Assembly: GCA_036276235.1 (NCBI GenBank)
Contig: DATBDZ010000215.1
Coordinates: 1 to 8,807, forward strand
Length of the DNA: 8,807 nt
Direction of reading: 5' to 3'
DNA from: JANWHF01 sp036276235
GTDB taxonomy: Bacteria > Planctomycetota > Phycisphaerae > Tepidisphaerales > Tepidisphaeraceae
Made by a program: the position numbers and the translations under genes. A model generated the notes under the pieces. The model was not told where the DNA came from, ran no database searches, and saw only the letters and a list, made by a program, of their open reading frames with translations. Every line of letters starts with the position of its first letter. Position 1 is the stretch's first letter. Below are positions 1 through 6,549 of the stretch, piece after piece.

Positions 1-25
1 ATGCTTCGGAGTACCTCAGCATGAC
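1..25. repeat. Partial copy of dispersed palindromic repeat, cut by window edge
   Basis: These 25 bases are the exact reverse complement of the outer 25 bases of the left arm of the palindrome at 7654-7729. They differ by one base from the matching part of its right arm. The window therefore begins inside a second copy of the same element, and its partner arm, if present, lies outside. The copy sits just beyond the 3' end of the cysteine-cluster gene on the minus strand, as the intact copy sits beyond gene 3' ends. The match is seen directly; any function as a terminator is inference. Confidence 0.85.
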
Positions 26-136
26 GGGGTGCGCGTGCGGAAAACTCAGACCCAACTCGATCTGCCTCATCAATGCGATTTGCCATGCTCGATCGCTACA
101 CCCCGCCCGCGCGACTTGCGACGGGCTGCTGTACAA

Positions 137-661
137 CTACGCCGAAATCGCCCGCGCCGGCATCATACGATACCAAGAATTTCCCCGATGAACCCGGCGC
201 ACCGGCTCGCCCGCCGCCCCTAGATAGGTGATTTGATCCGGCGCAAACTTCGTACTACCGCGCGTTCCGTACGGCCATTCATGAATCTCATCCGCGCGCA
301 ATCCGCTTTCGCGAATCTTTGCGATCAGAAAGGCAACGCGATCGCGCGCATCGAGCGCGCCCGGAACCACCTCGTGAATCGAAACAATCGGCACGCCATC
401 GATGATCGCCTGATCGAAGATCAGGCCGCAGCGATCGGGCCGCTGCGCGTCGCCGAGCACGCCCGCCGCCCAGAGGCATTGCCATCCTTTGCACGTGTCC
501 GGATGCGATCCATGAATTGTGCAACCCGCCGGCCCGCAATTCGTGCAAGGCGTATACATCGGCTTACGCAGCTCCGTCACCGCCATGACATCACAACAGG
601 CGGTGCATTCGCCGCAGGGGCGTTGCGTGGAGCGGGCGCGGTGAGCCAGCGGAAGCTGCAT
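137..661 (-). CDS. YkgJ-family cysteine-cluster protein (putative Zn/Fe-chelating)
   Basis: A 174-residue protein with a CxxCxxCC cluster near the N-terminus (Cys16, Cys19, Cys22, Cys23) and further cysteines at 39, 42, 47, 57 and 62, in the segments PCTNC, GCTIH and TCKGWQC. This is the signature of the YkgJ/UPF0153 family, thought to bind zinc or an iron-sulfur cluster; its biochemical role is not settled. The C-terminal half (about 75-174) lacks cysteines and recognisable motifs. There is no signal peptide or membrane segment, so a cytoplasmic location is likely. An in-frame TGA lies three codons before the chosen ATG, which fixes the start; the Shine-Dalgarno site is weak. The gene stands alone, divergent from the tRNA, and shows no link to the downstream oxidation cluster. 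Confidence 0.85.
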   Translation of the reverse strand: MQLPLAHRARSTQRPCGECTACCDVMAVTELRKPMYTPCTNCGPAGCTIHGSHPDTCKGWQCLWAAGVLGDAQRPDRCGLIFDQAIIDGVPIVSIHEVVPGALDARDRVAFLIAKIRESGLRADEIHEWPYGTRGSTKFAPDQITYLGAAGEPVRRVHRGNSWYRMMPARAISA

Positions 662-828
662 CGTACGGTGTCATCGGACCATAAAGAGCGCGCCTTACGC
701 CGCGTTCAAGCTCCGCCAATTGCTCTTTAATAGGATGCTCCCCAGCGCGCCGCGTGCCGAAGCCCGCCGCCCGCCACAATTATCGGCGGGAGAATCCGGA
801 CGTTGGCAAATCCCGTTGAGCGGGGAAC

Positions 829-857
829 TTGAACCCCTTCGCCGTCACCCCTACAAT
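829..857 (+). promoter_or_regulatory. Sigma70-type promoter for the tRNA
   Basis: A -35 element TTGAAC (829-834, 4 of 6 consensus bases) is followed by a 17-base spacer and a -10 element TACAAT (852-857, 5 of 6). Transcription would start near 864, about 15 bases before the mature tRNA end. The spacing and position fit a short-leader tRNA promoter well. It is predicted from sequence only. Confidence 0.65.
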
Positions 858-878
858 GCGGCCACAATTGAAGAACCC

Positions 879-949
879 GGGGCCATGGTCTAACGGGATG
901 ACGGCTGAATCGCATTCAGCAAATCGGGGTTCGATTCCCCGTGGCTCCA
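879..949 (+). tRNA. tRNA-Ala (anticodon CGC)
   Basis: A full cloverleaf of 71 bases can be folded by eye. The acceptor arm is GGGGCCA with TGGCTCC. The D arm is GTC/GAC with G18-G19 retained, the anticodon arm GCTGA/TCAGC, a 4-base variable region, and a T arm CGGGG/CCCCG around TTCGATT. The anticodon loop ATCGCAT places CGC at 34-36, reading the alanine codon GCG. The third acceptor pair is G-U, the known identity element for alanyl-tRNA synthetase, and the discriminator base is A, both supporting alanine. The 3' CCA is not encoded, so it must be added by a CCA-adding enzyme. Unusually, loop bases 32-33 could pair with 37-38. Confidence 0.93.
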
Positions 950-1022
950 ATCAACTTCTTGAATTCCTCCAATTCACGCCGGCAAAGACAGGTACAGGAA
1001 ACCAGCAGAACTTTCGAGCCGC

Positions 1023-2432
1023 TCAATCAAACATGACGCTGAAGCTCTTGAGGAAAGGGCCGTCGAAGGATGGGATCCCGGCATCGCCGGGAGCGCGGCG
1101 AAGCTTCGATCGGACGAGCAGCGCCTTGACCATCTCGACCAACAACACCTGGGCGAGGGTTCGGCCGAAGCAGCGATGCATTCCCCAGCCCAGATGCAGG
1201 TACTGATGCGGCGGGCGATCGGTGCGGAATTCCAGCGGGGAGTCGAGCTCGGTTTCGTCAAGCATGGCCGATCCAGCGGCAACGTAGACGAGCCGACCGG
1301 CGGGAATGAGCGTCGCGTGGTCTGTCCCTCGCGCCAGCAATTGATCGGCGGCACTGAATCGCGCCAGCAACGGCACCGGCGGATTAAACCGCAACGCCTC
1401 GAAGATGTGAGTCACCAGCAGGTCATTGTCGTCCGCGCCTGCGGCAGCTGCGGCGCTTTGAAGATGCGGCGGAGCCTTGAGAAACGCGTCGATCGCGAAA
1501 TTCACCGCGGCGTTGGTCGTGTCGATCATCCCCATCAACAAGCTGCTCAGATTGTGCATGACCAATTCGTCATCAAAGCTCGCCTCTCCATCGGCTTGCA
1601 TGGCGACGAGACGATTAAGGACGGTGTCGGCGCCGGACGGATGGGCGTGTGCATCGGCAACGAGCGTCGTGACATACGCGCGATACTGCGCCGCCGCGGC
1701 GACGGCGGCCTGGTCGATCTGCGGATCGCGCGCGGGATTGCGAAACGTCGCGCGAAACATGGCCCGCAGCCACCCTCCCAGCGTCGGCACATCCGGTCCG
1801 GGGATTCCAAAATACGATCCGGCCAACTGCAAGGGCACCGTCGACGTGTAATTCTGAACGAGGTTAAGTGTCCCATCCGCGCCCGCAGCGCTTTCGACGA
1901 TGGTTTTGCAGGCGACGGCGACCTGCGCGCGAATCATCTCCATGTCATCGCGCTTAACCGCCAGCCGCAAAATCGCCTGGTCATGATCGCGCGGCGCGCT
2001 GTCGTCCATCCCCAGAATAAACGGATTGGCGCCGATGATGACGTGGATCGCGTCGGCGGCGGGCTTGACGGTGAAAATATCGTCCAGGCCCAGTGCCTCG
2101 ATCACATCACGAAATCGCGTGATCAACACCGGCCCCAGTGGCGGGACGAGAATCGGGCGATCCGCGCGCAATTCGGCGAAGAGCGGGCCAGGCTTGTTGG
2201 TTAGCCAGTCGGCGAGCAGGCCGTACTGCGCCTTGGCCGCGTCGGCCGGGGCAAGCCCGCTGGTCGCGAGCGCATCATAGGCGGCAAGAAAGCTGGCCGG
2301 CGGGGCTGGCGCGGGCGTCTGCGGCGTGGACGGAACGGCCGCCGGATGAATGTTGTCCGGCAGGATGTGGGCAGCGGTCACATCGCCGCCAGCTGGTGCG
2401 GAGGTCGTGGATGGGGAGCTTGAGGCGGTCAT
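1023..2432 (-). CDS. Cytochrome P450
   Basis: A 469-residue soluble-type P450. The heme-binding loop HLGWGMHRCFG puts the cysteine thiolate at residue 421. The K-helix ExxR motif is EALR (Glu345, Arg348). The I-helix has GMIDTT (301-306), keeping the Asp304-Thr305 acid-alcohol pair used in oxygen activation but with Met where the second small residue is usual. The C-helix region around His150/Arg156 does not show the common HxxxR spacing. The first 47 residues are rich in Pro, Ala, Ser and Thr, look disordered, and carry no membrane anchor. The ATG directly follows the TAG of the upstream peroxidase gene, with a GGAGA ribosome site (2437-2441) inside that gene's end, so translation is probably coupled. 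No ferredoxin or reductase is seen in the window. Substrate is unknown; a lipid is suggested by the nearby phospholipase. Confidence 0.95.
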   Translation of the reverse strand: MTASSSPSTTSAPAGGDVTAAHILPDNIHPAAVPSTPQTPAPAPPASFLAAYDALATSGLAPADAAKAQYGLLADWLTNKPGPLFAELRADRPILVPPLGPVLITRFRDVIEALGLDDIFTVKPAADAIHVIIGANPFILGMDDSAPRDHDQAILRLAVKRDDMEMIRAQVAVACKTIVESAAGADGTLNLVQNYTSTVPLQLAGSYFGIPGPDVPTLGGWLRAMFRATFRNPARDPQIDQAAVAAAAQYRAYVTTLVADAHAHPSGADTVLNRLVAMQADGEASFDDELVMHNLSSLLMGMIDTTNAAVNFAIDAFLKAPPHLQSAAAAAGADDNDLLVTHIFEALRFNPPVPLLARFSAADQLLARGTDHATLIPAGRLVYVAAGSAMLDETELDSPLEFRTDRPPHQYLHLGWGMHRCFGRTLAQVLLVEMVKALLVRSKLRRAPGDAGIPSFDGPFLKSFSVMFD

Positions 2433-3893
2433 CTAATCTCCAATGGATGCCAGGAATCGAATCGCGGAAATGCTTGGCATAAACATGAACGCGCCGCCGC
2501 GCACTTCGACGTAACGCTTCAAATTGGGCACGATCTTCCGCACGGGCGAGGCCTGAATGGTGAATTGGGCCGGCCCAATCGGCGAACTGCGCTGCACGCC
2601 CATCAGCGGGTCCGGATCGTTGTAGAATTTCTCAAATTTTTCCGAGCCCGCCCAGTTCGCCTGAACGAAATCAAATTGGTTTGCGATATTTGCGTTGAAG
2701 CACATAAAAAGAAGCCCGACCTCTTCGGCTGGTTGCGGCGCGGTCAACAGATCGTCGGGATGCATCGACCTGGCAAACATCGGCCCGTATGCGCGGCCAC
2801 GACGCAACAGGCGGTGATGATTGGTGATCTTGGTGGATTGCGCGCTCGTGCTGTCCTGAAGGCCGTCCCGCGGATTTGTGCGGCGAACATGCGACCCGAT
2901 GGGGCATTGCTCGCCGATAGGGTCATGTTCCCGAAAGCCGAAATTATCTTCATCCGACAGCCCGCCTGGGTCGGCAGTGGGATATCGCGTGATGGGCGCG
3001 CCGCTGGGCCAGCGACCGACCATTTTGGATGCGAGTTGGATTCGGGCGGCGCTGTTGTCCGACCCGTCGTTGTTGCGGGTGCGGTTGGATAGATCGCTCC
3101 AGAATCCTTTGACATCCTGGCTCATCTGGCGAAAGACGAAATATGTGCCATTGCGTCCCAAGTCTTTCAGGCCACTGCCGGCGGCGACAGATTTGAGCAG
3201 ATTCAGATCTCCCTGCGGCTGAGCGATCGTTGGCGTGTCAGGATAGACGCCGTATTCATTGGGATAACCAAGAAGGAATTCGCCGGGCGCGACATGATTT
3301 TCCGGGCTTGGATCGCCGGTGTTTTCGTCGTATCCATCCATCTTCGGCTGGCCAATTCCGTCGCGAAAACCAAAGTGCTCGCGGCGGCCTTCGAGCGTGA
3401 GCCCATCGAGCCGGCCAATGACCTTCAGGCCCGCACCCTCAAACTCCGCGGCAACCTTCTGGCGAAATGCGTCCATTGCCGGCTGATCCGTCGCGTACAG
3501 ACACAGCATGATGTGAAGGACATCGTTTTTTGGTCCGCCCCAGCGCCACAGCGTTGGATCGCTTTGATCGACATCTCCGAGGAGCCGCTGACGATGTGCC
3601 GTGACCATCCCTTCGCGAAATTCGTTGACAAACGAACGCGTGTTGGCCTGCTGCAGTCCCAGCGCCAGAAGCCCGGCGTATGTGAATGCGATATTTAGGA
3701 CCGGATGGGGCTTGGGATTGGTGTCATAATCACCCTGGCGATTGGCGGTGTTAACGGTCGGGGCAATTCGTCCCAGCCACGTCCGCGCCGCCGGCGCATT
3801 CGTGACGTGAAGGAGCACGAAACAGGAAATATCGAACTTCCCGTAGCCGCGGAGAATGATGCCTTGAATTTCATTCACATCAACTTTGTCCAT
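2433..3893 (-). CDS. DyP-type heme peroxidase
   Basis: A 486-residue dye-decolorizing-type peroxidase, which oxidises organic substrates with H2O2 or organic hydroperoxides. The N-terminal EIQGIILRGYG (9-18) matches the usual start of the first ferredoxin-like domain. The family signature GxxDG is GFRDG (175-179), with Asp178 as the catalytic acid. The proximal heme ligand is His335 in GSHVRRTNPRD. The conserved segment HRLLRRGRAYG (360-370) carries the presumed distal arginine, Arg364 by alignment to the family. The length is at the long end of the family. No Tat or Sec signal is visible, so it is probably cytoplasmic, and I see no clear encapsulin-targeting tail. The start is set by a strong GGAGGAG site 6 bases before the ATG. 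It sits between an unrecognised membrane protein (72-bp gap) and a P450 (no gap). Physiological substrate is unknown. Confidence 0.95.
   Translation of the reverse strand: MDKVDVNEIQGIILRGYGKFDISCFVLLHVTNAPAARTWLGRIAPTVNTANRQGDYDTNPKPHPVLNIAFTYAGLLALGLQQANTRSFVNEFREGMVTAHRQRLLGDVDQSDPTLWRWGGPKNDVLHIMLCLYATDQPAMDAFRQKVAAEFEGAGLKVIGRLDGLTLEGRREHFGFRDGIGQPKMDGYDENTGDPSPENHVAPGEFLLGYPNEYGVYPDTPTIAQPQGDLNLLKSVAAGSGLKDLGRNGTYFVFRQMSQDVKGFWSDLSNRTRNNDGSDNSAARIQLASKMVGRWPSGAPITRYPTADPGGLSDEDNFGFREHDPIGEQCPIGSHVRRTNPRDGLQDSTSAQSTKITNHHRLLRRGRAYGPMFARSMHPDDLLTAPQPAEEVGLLFMCFNANIANQFDFVQANWAGSEKFEKFYNDPDPLMGVQRSSPIGPAQFTIQASPVRKIVPNLKRYVEVRGGAFMFMPSISAIRFLASIGD
2437..2441 (-). promoter_or_regulatory. 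Ribosome binding site of the P450, inside the peroxidase 3' end
   Basis: On the minus strand GGAGA lies 4 bases upstream of the P450 ATG and overlaps the last codons of the DyP gene, whose TAG immediately precedes that ATG (TAGATG). This layout is typical of translational coupling, where ribosomes ending one protein re-initiate on the next. Confidence 0.7.
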
Positions 3894-3899
3894 GCGGAA

Positions 3900-3906
3900 C
3901 TCCTCC
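3900..3906 (-). promoter_or_regulatory. Strong ribosome binding site of the DyP peroxidase
   Basis: On the minus strand GGAGGAG, close to the ideal anti-16S sequence, lies 6 bases upstream of the peroxidase ATG. It is the best ribosome site in the operon and suggests that the peroxidase is made at a higher level than its neighbours. Confidence 0.75.
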
Positions 3907-3965
3907 AGGCGGTGGCTCGGATGTTTGTCGGGTGTCGATTGACGGGCCGACGAATTGGGAACGCG

Positions 3966-5219
3966 CTAAAAGAGGCGCAGCCAATCCGCGGCCGCTTGTT
4001 CGTCCATGTCTTTGAGCAACCCCAATCGAATGGTTGAATTCATGTTAATGTTTTTCACGTCGAGTGTGGGATAAGCGGTATACCACGCCTGCGTAGGGAT
4101 ATTCGCGTTGCGCGCCCAGGCCTTGTAATGCTCCACATCAGTGACGCCCTTAAGGAATAAAAACCACGTCACCGGAAATCCGGCGCAGTTGCTCAATACA
4201 CCATTGAGACCAAACGCCGCCTTGTCGATGAAATCGCCCAGATAATTTTGCCAGCTTCCGTCGAAGTTGCTCAGGAACAGCAACCGCTTACCGCCGTCCA
4301 TGATTCGCCAGCTATAAAAGTGAATCGATGGGATGGAATTGATCGTGCCGTTCTTGAATAAATTATGCCCCATGAAGTTGGCGGTCCAGAGGACTGCTCT
4401 AAGCGTTAGCAAGCGAAATTGCCCCGCCTTGATATCCATTAACTGACTGAACTGGTTCTGAACGTAGATGTCCTCTCGACGTTCGAGGATTTTAAGGAGG
4501 GCAGGATCAAGCCGGCTGGGCAACAGGTTCGACGGCTTTTCTACACGTTCATAGCAGATTCGAAGAATCAACAGCCAGATCAACACTACAGGAACCAGCG
4601 GCAGGGCGATAATGCAAAAGAGGATCAACTGCGGCAGCGTGACTGCACGCGGTGGAGCTGGCTCGCGGGCCCAGCTCAAAGCAGACTCGTTGAAGACAAA
4701 GTCGCGAATTGCCTTCACGACATCGCGCGCGGGGCGGCCAGTGAAGTCATGGGAATCCAGGAACGACTCGATGCCTTCGCGAAGACGCGCTTCGTCACGA
4801 ATCTGAAGCAGTGTGCGGTCTGGGGCGCCGATAAAGATCGAATTCACGGGAGCCGCGTGCGTCCTCAAGTACTGCAGCCGGCTCTCATCGTTCCGCGCGC
4901 CGGGCGCGGGATATTCTTCGCACATTGCGTAGATCGCATCGAGCGCGGCCGAGGCGAGGCCAATGATCTGCTTGAGCTGTGCGTCCTGCGGGCCGTCGTG
5001 ATTGCAGGAGAAGACGAGTCGAGAAGGAACGGAGGGCTCGTTGGCCGGAGGATCGATCAGCACCCAGCGCGCGAAATGGATCGTTTCGCTCCGCCCAAAA
5101 CGGATGACGGCGTCGTCATTCTGAATGGTGTCGCCAAAACCATCCACCAGGGTGCGCAGCGAGGATTCGGCGCCGCGTTTGACATCAACGACGACAGTAA
5201 GTGTTCGAAAGTCGGTCAT
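3966..5219 (-). CDS. Unrecognised membrane-anchored protein with two internal repeats
   Basis: I do not recognise this 417-residue protein. One strong hydrophobic segment (about 195-219) follows a proline-rich stretch and splits it into two halves. The halves resemble each other. IHFARW followed by RLVFSCNHDG (47-76) parallels IHFYSW followed by RLLFLSNFDG (299-321); each is followed by a helix-like stretch ending in a Cys and a YP or FP (100-104; 345-349), then an APxxxxxxxAP-like segment and a Leu-Arg-x-Gly-type end (147-149; 398-400). The pattern suggests a duplicated alpha+beta, perhaps ferredoxin-like, domain. That fold is inference; DyP peroxidases also contain two such domains, but the heme motifs are absent here. 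It is the first gene of the operon with DyP and P450. The ATG at 5219 is preferred, with GGGATAA upstream; an in-frame GTG at 5264 would add 15 residues and has no good ribosome site. Confidence 0.85.
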   Translation of the reverse strand: MTDFRTLTVVVDVKRGAESSLRTLVDGFGDTIQNDDAVIRFGRSETIHFARWVLIDPPANEPSVPSRLVFSCNHDGPQDAQLKQIIGLASAALDAIYAMCEEYPAPGARNDESRLQYLRTHAAPVNSIFIGAPDRTLLQIRDEARLREGIESFLDSHDFTGRPARDVVKAIRDFVFNESALSWAREPAPPRAVTLPQLILFCIIALPLVPVVLIWLLILRICYERVEKPSNLLPSRLDPALLKILERREDIYVQNQFSQLMDIKAGQFRLLTLRAVLWTANFMGHNLFKNGTINSIPSIHFYSWRIMDGGKRLLFLSNFDGSWQNYLGDFIDKAAFGLNGVLSNCAGFPVTWFLFLKGVTDVEHYKAWARNANIPTQAWYTAYPTLDVKNINMNSTIRLGLLKDMDEQAAADWLRLF

Positions 5220-5458
5220 CGCTACGTTATCCCAACGTGAAGATTCGCCGCACGGGCCGCCCACTTACTTGACTCAACTGCCCCAAACTGAGTTGAAGCT
5301 TAACACTGCAGGGATTTGGTTCGCAAGGGGTGTTGCAAGATCATGTAATGTTTGACGCGGATCCGTGGATCACCTCACAATATTTGTTTGATCCAAATGT
5401 TGCTCCAAAACGTGGTGTCATGAACGGGCCGGGATTCCATCAATTGCATGGTGAATGA
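5220..5458. promoter_or_regulatory. Divergent intergenic region between the heme-enzyme operon and the patatin gene
   Basis: This 239-bp gap must hold promoters for both the minus-strand operon and the plus-strand phospholipase. A short inverted pair, TCAACT (5274-5279) and AGTTGA (5291-5296) with an 11-base loop, lies on the operon side and could be an operator. I could not find a convincing minus-strand -35/-10 pair. The plus-strand candidate is listed separately. Shared control of both sides from this gap is plausible but not shown. Confidence 0.4.
5352..5381 (+). promoter_or_regulatory. Candidate promoter of the patatin gene with a palindrome in its spacer
   Basis: TTGACG (5352-5357, 5 of 6 to the -35 consensus) and CACAAT (5376-5381, 4 of 6 to the -10) are 18 bases apart. 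Between them lies GATCC-GT-GGATC (5360-5371), a palindrome placed where a repressor could block RNA polymerase. The leader to the start codon would be about 70 bases. Such matches occur by chance, so this is a candidate only. Confidence 0.35.
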
Positions 5459-6418
5459 ATGACGGTGCCTTCGATCCCGCACGAAAGTGTGTCCCGTCCC
5501 TATCGCATTCTCTCGCTGGACGGCGGGGGAATTCGAGGAGTGTTGACCACGCGCATTCTCGAACGGATCGAGACCGCCTGCCCGGGCTTCGTATCGAAGA
5601 TCGACTTGATCGCCGGCACGTCCAGCGGGGCGATGATTGCGGTCGGGGTTGCAAAAGGATTGCCTCTTTCGCAGGTTGTCTCCAATTTCGTCCGAAGTGG
5701 ACCAATCATTTTTCGGCGGACGTTCATGCGAACGGTGCTGGGCTTGATGGGTGTGTTTTCGGCCAAGTATGGAGCCGGTCCGCGGCGCGAGACACTTGCG
5801 GAAGCGTTTGGCGATATAACGCTTGGCGAACTGCAGAAGCGGGTGGTTCTCTCCACATTTCAGCTCGACAGCAAGAACAAGTTCGCCCCGTCGGATACGG
5901 TCCCGCGAATGTGGAAGGCAAAGTTCTTTCACAACTATCCCGGGCGCGATTCGGACGCCGCCGCAAACGCGGTCGATGTAGTCATGCGATCCAGTGCCGC
6001 GCCGACGTATTTTCCGATCTATCAGGGATTCATCGACGGCGGAGTCGTGGCGAATAATCCGGCGATGTGCGGCGTGGCACAGGCGGTGCATCCTAACGGC
6101 GGCGGCCAGTCGCTGGGCAGTCTCGTGCTTCTTTCCCTCGGCACGGGTCTCACGCCCGCAACGATCTCGTCGCTCTACGGGAATTTTGGATTTGCCCGAT
6201 GGGGCCTGCGGTTGTTTGACCTGATCGCGGCGGGCGGCGTCGGGCTGCCGGACTATCAGTGCTCGCAGATCCTTTGCGATCGCTACTGCCGAGTGGATCC
6301 GGTCTATACGCAGCACGTCGCAATTGACGATCCGAACGGCATCGACGCGCTGCTTAAAATGGCCAATGATGCCGATCTTGCGCCGTGTATCGCCTGGATC
6401 AAATCCAAGTGGCTCTGA
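5459..6418 (+). CDS. Patatin-like phospholipase / acyl hydrolase
   Basis: A 319-residue protein with the complete patatin signature. The oxyanion loop is DGGGIRG (21-27). The nucleophile elbow is GTSSG (53-57), with Ser55 as the catalytic serine. The catalytic Asp193 lies in FIDGG, preceded by the conserved AAPTYFP (180-186). Family members cleave acyl chains from phospholipids or other lipids through a Ser-Asp dyad. No signal peptide or membrane segment is seen, so it is probably cytoplasmic or peripheral on the inner membrane. The ATG is preceded by GGTGA at 4 bases; the homology begins only at about residue 16, so the exact start is not firmly fixed. It is divergent from the membrane protein-peroxidase-P450 operon, suggesting, as inference, that it supplies fatty acids to those enzymes. 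No nucleotide-signal synthase is nearby, so a CBASS-type effector role is not supported. Confidence 0.94.
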   Translation: MTVPSIPHESVSRPYRILSLDGGGIRGVLTTRILERIETACPGFVSKIDLIAGTSSGAMIAVGVAKGLPLSQVVSNFVRSGPIIFRRTFMRTVLGLMGVFSAKYGAGPRRETLAEAFGDITLGELQKRVVLSTFQLDSKNKFAPSDTVPRMWKAKFFHNYPGRDSDAAANAVDVVMRSSAAPTYFPIYQGFIDGGVVANNPAMCGVAQAVHPNGGGQSLGSLVLLSLGTGLTPATISSLYGNFGFARWGLRLFDLIAAGGVGLPDYQCSQILCDRYCRVDPVYTQHVAIDDPNGIDALLKMANDADLAPCIAWIKSKWL

Positions 6419-6471
6419 CGGCGCAATGATTTGAGTAACGGCCCGCTTGCGATTATCCTTGATTGACCATT

Positions 6472-6504
6472 CCAACCTGCGGGCTTGAGGGCCGCTGAGG
6501 TTGG
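6472..6504. promoter_or_regulatory. GC-rich hairpin between patatin and ArsR-type regulator
   Basis: CCAACCTGCGG (6472-6482) pairs with CCGC (6492-6495) plus AGGTTGG (6498-6504), giving an 11-bp stem with a 2-base TG bulge and a 9-base loop. No T-run follows, so it is not a standard intrinsic terminator. It lies 45 bases before the regulator start codon, a place where an ArsR-type repressor could bind for autoregulation. It could equally end or stabilise the patatin transcript. The structure is seen; the role is inference. Confidence 0.5.
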
Positions 6505-6549
6505 CAGGAACCGCCGACGAACGCGTAACGCCTCGGGAGTGAGCGCAAA

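Noticed and set aside
591..779. Small minus-strand frame overlapping the start of the cysteine-cluster gene
   Set aside because: Its second half is the frame-shifted cysteine-cluster coding sequence, and it has no recognisable content.
961..975. GAATT/AATTC mini-hairpin after the tRNA as a terminator
   Set aside because: Only 5 weak base pairs and no T-run; likely chance.
1176..2204. Long plus-strand open frame of 342 codons opposite the P450
   Set aside because: It lies wholly antisense to a P450 with all its key motifs, is rich in Arg and has no recognisable domain. GC-rich genes commonly leave such open antisense frames.
5459..6418. Patatin as an effector of a CBASS-type antiphage system
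   Set aside because: No CD-NTase, ubiquitin-like or HORMA/TRIP13 gene is present; the neighbours are metabolic heme enzymes and a regulator.
5375..6475. Long minus-strand open frame of 366 codons opposite the patatin gene
   Set aside because: Antisense to a complete patatin enzyme; composition is Arg/His-rich and no domain is seen.
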